Shown here: in pieces, positions 15,093 to 23,019 of the stretch
How the letters are laid out: every line of letters begins with the position of its first letter
Position numbering within the stretch: the first letter of the stretch is position 1
Origin: Bacillota bacterium
GTDB lineage: Bacteria; Bacillota; Sulfobacillia; Sulfobacillales; Sulfobacillaceae
Direction of reading: 5' to 3'
NCBI GenBank assembly: GCA_023488565.1
Contig: JAMDDZ010000016.1
Coordinates: 1 to 23,098, forward strand
Length of the DNA stretch: 23,098 nt
The notes under the pieces: model-generated
Databases searched by the model: none
What the model was told of the DNA's origin: nothing
Seen by the model: only the letters and a program-made list of their open reading frames with translations
Made by a program: the position numbers and the translations under genes

Positions 15093-15986
15093 TCAATTAT
15101 GGGAATGTTCATCTTGATCAACTTTTGACTTCGACCAACTATCTCTCAATCTCCGAGCTTCAGCCTTGAGGTTGTCGATATCCTGAGCCATGTTGGTCGG
15201 GCGGGCGTGCAACGTATTTTGAAGTTTCTGAAAAGCATTGGGAGTGGATTCCGTCGTTAATTCGGGCGGTGACTCAAGCTTTGTTTGGTAGGTCTCTAAT
15301 ATACCGGTGAGTTCTTTCTCAGCTCTATTTAAAAATTCATCCAGCGACAATTTGTACTTTGCTTCGTCGACGGATCGATCTACTAGAATTTTATAATATC
15401 TGTACAATGCCAATTGTTGTTCTTCGTCAAGGCCTTCAGTAAAACCCATCTCCAACCTTACAATATTTAATCCCGTCATTGCCCATGGAGATACCGCAAT
15501 TTGCGGATTTATCATTTGCAAAAAATTAAGATGATCAATGAGCTTTCTTACTTCCAGAAGAACGGTATAAAGTTTTTCATATTGCGGGTTTTTTGCAGCA
15601 ATGTCGATGGAATCAACTAAGTGGGCAATACTAATGGGTGCTTTGAGATCCAAACGCGATATCCCTGAACCAAGAAGTTTATCTAAGAATTCGGGGTAAT
15701 ACGGCACCTGCAACTGTCTCAAAATGGACCGTCGGAGGCTGTCAAAAATCTCCTGTTCATTCTGTTGTGCAAGGTATTGCGTTTGCCACAATGATGCCCA
15801 TAGTGCTAATCCGCCAGTGATGAATATACCTTCTAAAACCAGAAAGTTCGTCAAATTATGTGTACAAAATCCCAATATAATTGATGGAATAAGCCCGAGG
15901 CCGGCAATGGAGCCAGGCATTTTTAATAGCTTAGCGCTTAGCCCTCTAGGGAACTTAGTCACACTTGTTTTAGCATGCTTTGCCAT
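15093..15986 (-). CDS. Two-TM membrane protein with large cytosolic helical domain, unknown
   Basis: 297 aa; ATG at 15986 with GGAGAG about 11 bases upstream. A basic N-terminus precedes two hydrophobic segments (IAGLGLIPSIILGFC and LTNFLVLEGIFITGGLALWASLW). A ~225-residue soluble part follows, rich in predicted helix (NEQEIFDSLRRSILRQL; YEKLYTVLLEVRKLIDHL; DEEQQLALYRYYKILVDRS), ending in a charged coiled-coil-like tail (NLKAEARRLRDSWSKSK). No enzyme motif or named family recognised. First gene of the reverse-strand defence operon, 210 bases upstream of mrr and divergent from mod. It could be an inner-membrane effector or sensor of the island, but nothing in the sequence proves that. Confidence 0.65.
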   Translation of the reverse strand: MAKHAKTSVTKFPRGLSAKLLKMPGSIAGLGLIPSIILGFCTHNLTNFLVLEGIFITGGLALWASLWQTQYLAQQNEQEIFDSLRRSILRQLQVPYYPEFLDKLLGSGISRLDLKAPISIAHLVDSIDIAAKNPQYEKLYTVLLEVRKLIDHLNFLQMINPQIAVSPWAMTGLNIVRLEMGFTEGLDEEQQLALYRYYKILVDRSVDEAKYKLSLDEFLNRAEKELTGILETYQTKLESPPELTTESTPNAFQKLQNTLHARPTNMAQDIDNLKAEARRLRDSWSKSKVDQDEHSHN

Positions 15987-16224
15987 TCGCGCGTACTCTC
16001 CGCTAGCCCCAAGTTTGTTCCACGTCCTTTGGCACTACTTTATCCAATATTACCACAAGTCAAAATTCGTCGTGGTATAGCAATACATTTCACGATTTTA
16101 TTTACCATGGAAAGTCACTGCATCACTGACGTTCCCGAATAGACAAGAAGTGGGCGATCCGATACCATGAAAATAAAGTATTCTGATCTGTAGATCCGGT
16201 ATGACCGGTATGAGGAGGCCATTC
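15987..16224. promoter_or_regulatory. Divergent control region between Mrr operon and type III R-M genes
   Basis: AT-rich 238-base region that must carry both promoters. Near mod it holds GATC-TGTA-GATC (about 16185-16196), then an exact tandem CCGGTATGA x2 (16196-16213) abutting the GAGGAGG ribosome binding site. These could be operator sites for R-M control; no controller gene is adjacent. Confidence 0.5.
16196..16213 (+). repeat. Tandem 9-nt direct repeat before mod
   Basis: CCGGTATGA occurs twice head-to-tail with no spacer, directly upstream of the mod ribosome binding site. The unit length is a multiple of three, and the repeat supplies two in-frame upstream ATGs. Confidence 0.8.
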
Positions 16225-17832
16225 GTGCCGACATTACAATTTAAAGGGAAATCAGTGGTGCAGAATCATCATTTAAATGTCAAATATCATGAGTTAATTC
16301 CTCTTCCAGAAAAGAGCCTGACTGATTCTGTGCGGCTAAACGACAATCTCATCATCCATGGGGATAATCTCATTGCGCTTAAGGCGCTGTTGCCGACATA
16401 TGCCGGCAAAGTCAAATGCATCTATTTAGACCCTCCTTATAATAAAGGCTCAGAAAACTGGGCGTACAATGATAATGTTAATTCCCCGATGATTCGTGAA
16501 TGGTTAGGTAAAGTTGTAGATAGAGAAGATCTTACCCGACATGACAAATGGTTATCTATGATGACGCCAAGATTAAATGTGCTACGTCAACTTCTCTCTG
16601 ACGAGGGAACTATTTTCATTAGTTGCGACGACAGCGAACAACATCATTTGAGGATGTTGATGGATGAAATTTTTGGAGAAAAGTCGTTTATAGCTAATCT
16701 TATATGGAAAAGCAGAGAAAATGTCGACAGTCGAACAAAAAATGGCGTTTCACGTGATCATGAATACATCGTGGTATATAGTCTTCAATCGAACGGTAAG
16801 CTCCGTGGGGGAAATAAAGATATGAACAAGTATGCGAATCCTGACGATGACCCTAGAGGGCCATGGATGAGCGACAACATGGTCGGTCTTGCTACCCAAG
16901 AACAACGTCCTAACCTGCATTATGACATCACTCATCCTCAAACAGGGATTATTTATTCGTGCCCGGCGATGGGATGGCGATACGAACGCAAGAGAATGTC
17001 TGAACTAATTGCCAATAATGAAGTGATTTTTCCTTCCAAACCAGAAGGGAGACCTCGGAGGAAAAAATTTCTAAACGACCTCTTAAGTGAATTTACTGGG
17101 TTCTCATCGCTGTTAAGTGCAAGCTATACCTCTTCAGGTACGCGGGAGCTAAGAGAGATATTCGGCGGGGACGAAGTATTTGACTTCCCTAAACCTTCAG
17201 AGTTGATTATGCAGCTTATTAACCAAGCAACGGGGACGAACGATGAGTCAATTATTCTTGATTCCTTTGCCGGTTCAGGCACGACCGCTCACGCCGTTCT
17301 AGCCCTGAACCAACAAGACGGCGGCCATCGCCGATTCATTTTAGTCGAAATGGAAGACTACGCTGATACGATTACGGCAGAGCGCGTCCGGCGGGTCATT
17401 CACGGTGTGCCTGACGCCAAGAACGAGACCTTGCGTGAAGGGTTGCCAGGCACCTTTTCCTATTTTGAATTAGGCCAGCCCTTAGACATCGACCAGATGC
17501 TGACCGGAGACTATTTACCACCCTATCGCGAACTCGCTCGGTACGTGTTCTACACCGCCACAGGGGAAGAGTTCCACCCAGAAGCCGTGGATGAGGACCG
17601 GTTCTTCATCGGAGAGAGCGCCGGGTATCTCGTGTATCTGCTGTACCGCCCGGACCGAGACTTCCTCAAGACCACGGCATTAAATCGTGCCTTTGCGGAC
17701 GGGTTGGGACCGTGGACAGGCAAAACGCGGTTAGTCTTCGCGCCCATGAAATATTTAGATGACCCGTTTTGCCACGCGGCGCATATCGCGTACGCGCAAT
17801 TGCCCTATGAATTGTACCGGACTCGGAGGTGA
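16225..17832 (+). CDS. mod: Type III restriction-modification system methyltransferase subunit (Mod)
   Basis: 535 aa from GTG at 16225, chosen because GAGGAGG sits 6 bases upstream and the resulting start MPTLQFKGKSVVQNHH matches Mod proteins; an ATG at 16201 would add 8 residues. N6-adenine methyltransferase of the beta class: motif IV L-D69-P-P-Y-N comes first, then the target-recognition region (~160-320), then motif I D346-S-F-A-G-S-G-T-T for SAM binding. Mod recognises an asymmetric site, methylates one strand and is needed for cleavage by Res. The first ~345 codons look AT-rich, while the rest matches the GC-richer res gene, so the recognition part may be recombinant. mod ends 6 bases before res, a tight operon. 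Confidence 0.92.
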   Translation: MPTLQFKGKSVVQNHHLNVKYHELIPLPEKSLTDSVRLNDNLIIHGDNLIALKALLPTYAGKVKCIYLDPPYNKGSENWAYNDNVNSPMIREWLGKVVDREDLTRHDKWLSMMTPRLNVLRQLLSDEGTIFISCDDSEQHHLRMLMDEIFGEKSFIANLIWKSRENVDSRTKNGVSRDHEYIVVYSLQSNGKLRGGNKDMNKYANPDDDPRGPWMSDNMVGLATQEQRPNLHYDITHPQTGIIYSCPAMGWRYERKRMSELIANNEVIFPSKPEGRPRRKKFLNDLLSEFTGFSSLLSASYTSSGTRELREIFGGDEVFDFPKPSELIMQLINQATGTNDESIILDSFAGSGTTAHAVLALNQQDGGHRRFILVEMEDYADTITAERVRRVIHGVPDAKNETLREGLPGTFSYFELGQPLDIDQMLTGDYLPPYRELARYVFYTATGEEFHPEAVDEDRFFIGESAGYLVYLLYRPDRDFLKTTALNRAFADGLGPWTGKTRLVFAPMKYLDDPFCHAAHIAYAQLPYELYRTRR

Positions 17833-17838
17833 GACACG

Positions 17839-20343
17839 GTGGAACTGAAAGTCTATCAACAGCAGGTCCTGTCGGCTGTCGACACCTACCTGCAGTCCTT
17901 GCGTTCGGCACGGTCGCGCTGGTTGACCCTTCCCACCGATATGCAAAGCGATTACGATTACCCACATCAAGCCTGGAAGGCCGTCCGTCCTGACAGCCCC
18001 TATCACGATAAGCGCACAGGGACGGGAGCCCCCCTCCCCCATTTCTGCCTGAAGGTGCCCACCGGCGGCGGTAAGACCTTGCTGGCCGTGCACACTCTTG
18101 ATCATATCCATGGGCTTTACCGCGAGGCGCAGACTGGACTGGTCTTGTGGATTGTGCCCACCAATCAAATCTATCGGCAGACCCTGAGTGCCTTGCGCGA
18201 TCGGCAGCATCCCTATCGCCAGTTCTTGGATGTCGCCACCGGAGGACGGGTTCGCATTGTGGAAAAGACGGACCGCTTTGGTCCACAAGATGTCGACGAA
18301 CAGTTGGTCATTTTGCTCTTGATGCTCCCATCCGCCAACCGTCGCGATAAAGAGACGCTGAAGGTGTTCCAAGATGCTGGGGTGTTTGATGCGTTCTTTC
18401 CCCCTGAAACGGCATGGGATGCCCACGAACGTTTGCTCAGCCAAGTGCCAAACTTAGATTACTTCGGTGACGCTGAAGATTTTCGTGGGCGGCAAGTTAA
18501 AACCTCCTTAGGCAATGTCTTGCGCCTCTTACAACCGGTCATCATTTTAGATGAAGGGCAGAAAGCCTATAGTGAGGGAGCCCAATCGACCATTCGTGGC
18601 TTTAATCCAGCGCTGATGGTGGAATTGTCCGCGACCCCACCCGTCGGATCCAATATACTGGTCGAGATCAAGGGGCGGGACTTGGATCAGGAAGAGATGA
18701 TTAAGCTCGACCTGCATATTGCGAACAAAGCCAGTGGACGGTGGATGGACACCTTAGCCGAAAGCGTCGCCTGGCGCAATCAATTGGAAGAAGACGCGTT
18801 GCAATATGCCGCCGAATCCGGACACTATATTCGACCCATTGCTTTGATTCAGGTGGAACGGACAGGCAAAGACCAGGTGCATGCGGGGTTCATTCACGCG
18901 GAGCACGTCGTGGACGAGCTTGTGCAGACCCATTTAGTCCCCCGTGAGCAGATTGCCGTGAAGTCCAGCGAACAGGACGATATTGAAGGAATTGACCTGC
19001 TCGCACCCGCCTGTCCGATTCGCTACATCATCACCAAACAAGCCTTGCAGGAGGGATGGGATTGCGCCTTTGCCTATGTGTTGACGGTGTTGACGAATCC
19101 TACGTCGCAGACGGGCATTACCCAGCTCGTCGGACGGATTCTCCGGCAACCCGACGCTCAAAAGACCAGGGTGAAGACCCTCGATGAGAGCTACGTCTTC
19201 TGTTTTCAACAGAAGGCCGACACTCTATTGCGAGCCGTAAAGCGCGGTTTAGAAGGAGAAGGGCTGGGGGACTTGGCTCATGGTATTGTGCTCAGCGATG
19301 CAGACGATCCGCAACGAAGCCAGCAAATCGGGATTCGGGAGAAATTCAAACGGTTTGAGGGTACGGTCTACCTGCCTAAGTTTTACGTACAGGAGGGTGA
19401 TCGGTTCGCAGAATTGCAATATGACAGTGACCTCATTGCCCGCATCGATTGGACGCAGGTGTCCTTAGCGTCGTTGGAATCTCTTCCTCTGCAACCGATT
19501 ATTCCCGGCGATTTTAAAACACAGCTAGGTTACGAGGACACCGGCGATGCCATGCAAAATCGCGTCAGTCTCTTCGTGCCCGTCGAGACTGCGGTAGACC
19601 CGCTGTTTCTTAGCCGTCGCCTTTTAGGAGAGGTGCCTAATCCTTGGGTTGCGTATGACATGGCGGTAAACGCTTTGGATCTGTTGCACACGCGCTATCC
19701 GGACGCCATTCTTGCGGGCAATATGGGCTTTATTGCAGAAGAACTCATCAAGATAATCGTGACGGAACGGAATCGACTGTGTGAAGATATCTTCAAAGAC
19801 TTGGTGCAACAGGGGCAATTGCAATTCGTGTTGGTGGAAGGCAAGGGCTACCAAATCCCCTCTCACATTACTGTGCCCCACGATAGCCCGCCGCTCTTAG
19901 ACACAACGACGGGGCGGACCGTCCAAATGAGTTTGTTTGATGATCCCGTGCCGGCAGCGGACTTTAATGCCTTGGAGGCGTCCGTCGCTTTATATCTGGA
20001 TAAACAGGAGACGTTGCTGTGGTGGTGGCGGAATATTGCCCGGCAGAATTACTACGTGCAAGGCTGGCAAAAGAATAAGATTTATGCCGACTTTATTGCG
20101 GCAAAAAAGGACGAACAGGATCCCACCGACTATGGCACGGTCTATGTGCTGGAAACGAAAGGCAGCCAACTGGCAAACAATGCGGATACTATCTACAAAG
20201 AGGAAATGTTCCGGTACTGCACGGCACTAGGGGAACGAGTGCCGTGGCAGGCCATTGCCAACAACTTCCCTGCGAAGCAGGTCCGGTTTCAGTTAATTCA
20301 TGACGAGGAGTGGCAGCGGATGCTGAATGCCTTGTTTCAATGA
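17839..20343 (+). CDS. res: Type III restriction enzyme, Res (helicase-nuclease) subunit
   Basis: 834 aa, GTG at 17839 preceded by GGAGGTGA; 6-base gap after mod. Superfamily 2 ATPase: Walker A P74-T-G-G-G-K-T, motif II D238-E-G-Q (variant of DEAH), motif III S264-A-T-P-P, motif V G406-W-D-C-A-F, and motif VI Q429-L-V-G-R-I-L-R-Q-P. The C-terminal nuclease domain is present: Y-A-D751-F-I-A-A-K and L-E772-T-K774-G, a PD-(D/E)XK site, preceded by the family-typical LLWWWRNIARQNYYVQGW. With Mod it translocates along DNA and cuts ~25 bases from unmethylated sites. Length and all motifs are complete, so the system looks intact. Confidence 0.93.
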   Translation: MELKVYQQQVLSAVDTYLQSLRSARSRWLTLPTDMQSDYDYPHQAWKAVRPDSPYHDKRTGTGAPLPHFCLKVPTGGGKTLLAVHTLDHIHGLYREAQTGLVLWIVPTNQIYRQTLSALRDRQHPYRQFLDVATGGRVRIVEKTDRFGPQDVDEQLVILLLMLPSANRRDKETLKVFQDAGVFDAFFPPETAWDAHERLLSQVPNLDYFGDAEDFRGRQVKTSLGNVLRLLQPVIILDEGQKAYSEGAQSTIRGFNPALMVELSATPPVGSNILVEIKGRDLDQEEMIKLDLHIANKASGRWMDTLAESVAWRNQLEEDALQYAAESGHYIRPIALIQVERTGKDQVHAGFIHAEHVVDELVQTHLVPREQIAVKSSEQDDIEGIDLLAPACPIRYIITKQALQEGWDCAFAYVLTVLTNPTSQTGITQLVGRILRQPDAQKTRVKTLDESYVFCFQQKADTLLRAVKRGLEGEGLGDLAHGIVLSDADDPQRSQQIGIREKFKRFEGTVYLPKFYVQEGDRFAELQYDSDLIARIDWTQVSLASLESLPLQPIIPGDFKTQLGYEDTGDAMQNRVSLFVPVETAVDPLFLSRRLLGEVPNPWVAYDMAVNALDLLHTRYPDAILAGNMGFIAEELIKIIVTERNRLCEDIFKDLVQQGQLQFVLVEGKGYQIPSHITVPHDSPPLLDTTTGRTVQMSLFDDPVPAADFNALEASVALYLDKQETLLWWWRNIARQNYYVQGWQKNKIYADFIAAKKDEQDPTDYGTVYVLETKGSQLANNADTIYKEEMFRYCTALGERVPWQAIANNFPAKQVRFQLIHDEEWQRMLNALFQ

Positions 20344-20490
20344 TGACTTGAATGGACGCCCCGAACAAGGAGCACGAGCATAGCCATAAGTCATGGTGGG
20401 GTAGGGGTGCCGTTGACGGTTTCCGAATTTTTCGGGAACGCAGTCGTCACGGAAAAAGCCAAAACGGGCTAGGCAATAATTTAGCGGGAG
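20344..20490 (+). promoter_or_regulatory. res - 502-aa gene spacer with hairpin
   Basis: 147 bases. TTCCGAA-TTT-TTCGGGAA (about 20420-20437) can fold into a hairpin with one bulge, possibly an attenuating terminator or a processing site between res and the next gene. The spacing allows read-through from the mod promoter. Confidence 0.35.
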
Positions 20491-21999
20491 ATGAGTTTTT
20501 TGATTAATATACAGGCATCCCTCAAGGAAGTGTTCACTCAACTCTGGGATCAATGGAAATGCTATTCGGAAATGTGGAAATCCTATGAACTTATTGTCAT
20601 GCTCATTTACGCCAACGACCAATGGAGTCCATATTTTTGTTATATTACCGGTAAATTTGAGGAAAGATCCGCTTTCGTTGAACGCTTACCCATTTCGATA
20701 GAGGACATCGTTCTGTTGTATCGTGTGATTTGGACATCAGAGGATTTCGAACAATTTTTGGAAGACATGAGCAAAGATGGCTCGTTTACCCTGGACGGCA
20801 CCCTGACAATCCACATGGAGTCGAGTGCCCACGCAACGCTTACGTCCTATGCGGAGGACCACGCCTTTTATGATCCCCGAGATTATGATTACGCGCTTCG
20901 GTACATTCTTTGCCACGCTGGCCTTTCGGCGTTCCGCAACTCGAATATTCCATATACGATCGGCGTCTTGATGGAGAGTAAGGGTTATCGAGGTCTGGAG
21001 GATATGGTGAAACGTGAATTTCAGTTACGCAATGATGCACAAATCTTTCAGATCGTCTTGCCCCTAGGGATTCGCGTGGAAGCCGTGCTACAGCACGAAC
21101 AAATAGATGTGCGAATCCAGTTGCAGGAGTCGCTCTCTGAAGGGGCCATGACAGTTAGAGTTGGGGAGAACAGCTTGGCGGTGACCGACATTAAAATGAT
21201 ACCTGATCCACCACAAGGGGTTTGGAGTAATTACCACGGGGAATACCCAGTGGAGACACGCTCGACCTCGTTGTGGATTAGCCATCCCGCCTTTCCTGCC
21301 GTGACCGTGACATCGGGATCGGGGGATTCGCAAATTTTCCGCATTGATATAACGGCGCTAGAATTACGACCACAAAAACAGACGTCAGAACAAGATTTGG
21401 TTGACCTCTTATTTCAAAGCACAGGCTACAAGAAAGAGGATGGTCTCAAACAATTCCAGGGGTGGCTGACACAGGTAGATAACAAGGATTCCGAAAGAGC
21501 GTCTCATTTGGAAGTTGCTTTGGCAACACGGTTCGTCCTTGCGGGGGCTCGCGTATACAATAGCGGAGTGGGGTTGCAGACCCGCGGGGTGGACATGGTT
21601 GCGCTATGGTCTGAAACATCGCCTCCAAAAGCTTTAGTGGTTAGTGCTACAACTAAAATCGACCAGACAAAATCATCCATCACAAAAATTCAGTCCTTAG
21701 TGATGGTTGAGGAGAGCTATCGCCACGCGTTATCTGGGTATGAGATCATTTTTGCTTTCGCGGTCCCGATAAAGAGAGAGCTGCTCCCCTTTAGCCTGAT
21801 TATCGAAGCTGCACGGCATCGAATGGCCATTCTGGACGTAGATGAACTGAGTGGATTGCAAGATCTCAACAAATCGATTGCGGAGATCTGGAAGACTGTC
21901 GCGCAGAATCCTCGCAATCTCCGTGGATTAGTGGTCGGGGAATTTGCCGAAATTAGTAACCGACCGTACGAATTAAACGAATACTTCTCGGATTATTAA
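20491..21999 (+). CDS. Unknown 502-aa protein with possible PD-(D/E)XK-like C-terminal domain
   Basis: ATG at 20491 is almost touching GCGGGAG, so the TTG at 20500 (spacing ~8) may be the true start. Residues 1-~180 are helical and acidic (IEDIVLLYRVIWTSEDFEQFLEDM); 180-290 are beta-rich. Residues ~300-455 resemble a restriction-endonuclease-like fold: S-H-L-E341-V-A-L-A-T-R-F-V-L-A-G-A-R-V (helix A plus strand), R-G-V-D368-M-V-A-L-W, A-L-V-V-S385-A-T-T-K-I, K394...K399 and I-L-D-V-D-E-L. In classic enzymes the third motif is (E/D)xK; here Glu is Ser, with an 'ATT..K' arrangement like variants in which the lysine has moved. No family name can be given. Same strand as mod-res, in the defence island, so it may be an accessory to the R-M system; that is inference. 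Confidence 0.6.
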   Translation: MSFLINIQASLKEVFTQLWDQWKCYSEMWKSYELIVMLIYANDQWSPYFCYITGKFEERSAFVERLPISIEDIVLLYRVIWTSEDFEQFLEDMSKDGSFTLDGTLTIHMESSAHATLTSYAEDHAFYDPRDYDYALRYILCHAGLSAFRNSNIPYTIGVLMESKGYRGLEDMVKREFQLRNDAQIFQIVLPLGIRVEAVLQHEQIDVRIQLQESLSEGAMTVRVGENSLAVTDIKMIPDPPQGVWSNYHGEYPVETRSTSLWISHPAFPAVTVTSGSGDSQIFRIDITALELRPQKQTSEQDLVDLLFQSTGYKKEDGLKQFQGWLTQVDNKDSERASHLEVALATRFVLAGARVYNSGVGLQTRGVDMVALWSETSPPKALVVSATTKIDQTKSSITKIQSLVMVEESYRHALSGYEIIFAFAVPIKRELLPFSLIIEAARHRMAILDVDELSGLQDLNKSIAEIWKTVAQNPRNLRGLVVGEFAEISNRPYELNEYFSDY

Positions 22000-22011
22000 G
22001 GACACAGAAAA

Positions 22012-22134
22012 TCATAACGCCCTCGGACTTGCGATGATCATGGTCTTGCCCGAACTGGACGGGCCAAACTTTTGCGTCAGGTCAATCCGGATGGTCAAGA
22101 GGTCTCCGTCGAGCGTCCATTCGACATTCTTCAT
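22012..22134 (-). CDS. 40-aa peptide with Walker A-like GPSSSGKT
   Basis: ATG at 22134 with AGGAGGG 8 bases upstream, a near-ideal ribosome binding site. The product begins MKNVEWTLDGDLLTIRIDL and ends with TMIIASPRAL. Between them, after QKF, it contains G-P-S-S-S-G-K-T, an exact match to GxxxxGK(S/T), flanked by two short beta-like strands. It is far too small to be a complete NTPase. The strand-loop-strand layout looks like a compact beta hairpin protein. It lies 76 bases downstream of the XRE regulator gene on the same strand, so the two may form an operon, convergent with the 502-aa gene (12-base gap between stops). Function unknown. Confidence 0.6.
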   Translation of the reverse strand: MKNVEWTLDGDLLTIRIDLTQKFGPSSSGKTMIIASPRAL

Positions 22135-22210
22135 GTAGCGTCCCTCCTGCTCTATTCAGTTCGTCAGAGTAGGTGGAAACTCCTGTCAACCTATTTCAGG
22201 GAAGAAGAGA

Positions 22211-22447
22211 TTATTCTGTGGCGTCGTCGCCCGCTGTCGAGGGCACGATCTCGACTACCGCGTCCCACGCAATGCCCGCCAATCGGAGACCGGCCAGCGC
22301 GTGCGCTCCCAGACCGCGCTGGCCATTGAGAAGTCGATTAAGGTAGGGGATGCTGATGTCCATGGCCTGGGCTAGTTCGCGTTCGGTCCAGCCGCGTTCT
22401 TTCATCATGGTGCGTAAGCGTTCCACATGGATCTGGATGGTAGCCAT
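22211..22447 (-). CDS. XRE-family helix-turn-helix regulator (78 aa)
   Basis: ATG at 22447 with TGGAGGA 8 bases upstream. Residues ~8-58 are a Cro/CI-type helix-turn-helix: LRTMMKERGWTERELAQAM, then D-I-S-I-P-Y-L-N-R-L-L-N-G-Q-R-G-L. A short acidic C-terminus follows (WDAVVEIVPSTAGDDATE). Such small single-domain proteins act as repressors or antitoxin-type regulators. Its partner may be the 40-aa peptide gene downstream; no typical toxin is seen. It could also control the adjacent defence genes, which is unproven. Confidence 0.85.
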   Translation of the reverse strand: MATIQIHVERLRTMMKERGWTERELAQAMDISIPYLNRLLNGQRGLGAHALAGLRLAGIAWDAVVEIVPSTAGDDATE

Positions 22448-22827
22448 AGGGATGTCCTCCAGGTGTGAGTTGGACAGGAGTATACGCGAAGAGGCGACGG
22501 TTGCCTACCGGAAATGACTGGGAAGGCGGTCGATCGGAGGACGTGTCGATGGATTATGGGTATCATCCTTCCTTAGTGGTGTCTCCCCTCGCGCCGCGGG
22601 AGAGAGTCGCATGGCCTTCATTCACTGGGCCGTGGAAGAGCGCACGGCCCCGGGAATCACGCCAGCGGCAGTGAACGGCACAAGAACCTACCGTTCGACA
22701 GCTTCGGTCGTGATTTGTCGAACACTATGGGGAGCCATTGCCTCCAGGCAGCAGGAATCGGCGCCATCCGCCACGAAATGTTGGGGACACGGATCACCGT
22801 GACCCTTCGGGAGGTGGACAGGACACA
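22448..22827. promoter_or_regulatory. Intergenic region with inverted Spo0A-box-like pair
   Basis: 380 bases. Candidate frames (ATG 22550, ATG 22611) lack convincing signals; the 22611 frame followed by the 22715 frame (AAGIGAIRHEMLGTRITVTLREVD) might be a frameshifted gene scrap of unknown family. GTTCGACA at 22693-22700 and its exact inverse TGTCGAAC at 22716-22723 form an inverted repeat with a 15-nt spacer; each contains TGTCGAA, the core of the Spo0A binding box, about 105 bases before the Spo0E-like start. Confidence 0.45.
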
Positions 22828-22989
22828 ATGGCACACAGCGAACCGCCCGCGCCCGCCCTCTGCCGGGCTATCCAGAACTGGAATCGTCGGATTCAACGGG
22901 CGTTAGATGCGGGGTATGCGCTGACAGACCCCCAAGTGGTGGCCTTGTCCCAAGCGTTAGACCGGTGTATTGCCGTAAGCGTCAAATAA
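22828..22989 (+). CDS. Small Spo0E-like aspartyl-phosphate phosphatase (53 aa)
   Basis: ATG at 22828 with GGAGGTG about 11 bases upstream and AGGA nearer. The helix-hairpin LCRAIQNWNRRIQRALDAG, then D-P-Q-V-V-A-L-S41-Q-A-L-D45-R-C-I48 matches the Spo0E family signature (S-Q-x-L-D-x-x-I). This family dephosphorylates Spo0A~P and so delays sporulation. The length of 53 aa is typical for minimal members. The stop codon runs into a perfect hairpin. Two Spo0A-box-like heptamers upstream suggest feedback control by Spo0A, which is inference. Paralogue of the gene at 11088. Confidence 0.75.
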   Translation: MAHSEPPAPALCRAIQNWNRRIQRALDAGYALTDPQVVALSQALDRCIAVSVK

Positions 22990-23011
22990 TCCCCACCTGT
23001 TGGTGGGGATT
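22988..23011. terminator. Bidirectional hairpin terminator candidate
   Basis: Perfect 10-bp stem AATCCCCACC, loop TGTT, GGTGGGGATT, starting within the Spo0E-like stop codon and 8 bases from the stop of the convergent partial gene. There is no long T-run on either side, so strength is uncertain, but the position between convergent genes supports termination. Confidence 0.65.
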
Positions 23012-23019
23012 CGTACGTC

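Noticed and set aside
17666..18444. Long reverse open frames opposite mod and res
   Set aside because: Shadows of the strongly supported type III R-M genes; no motifs.
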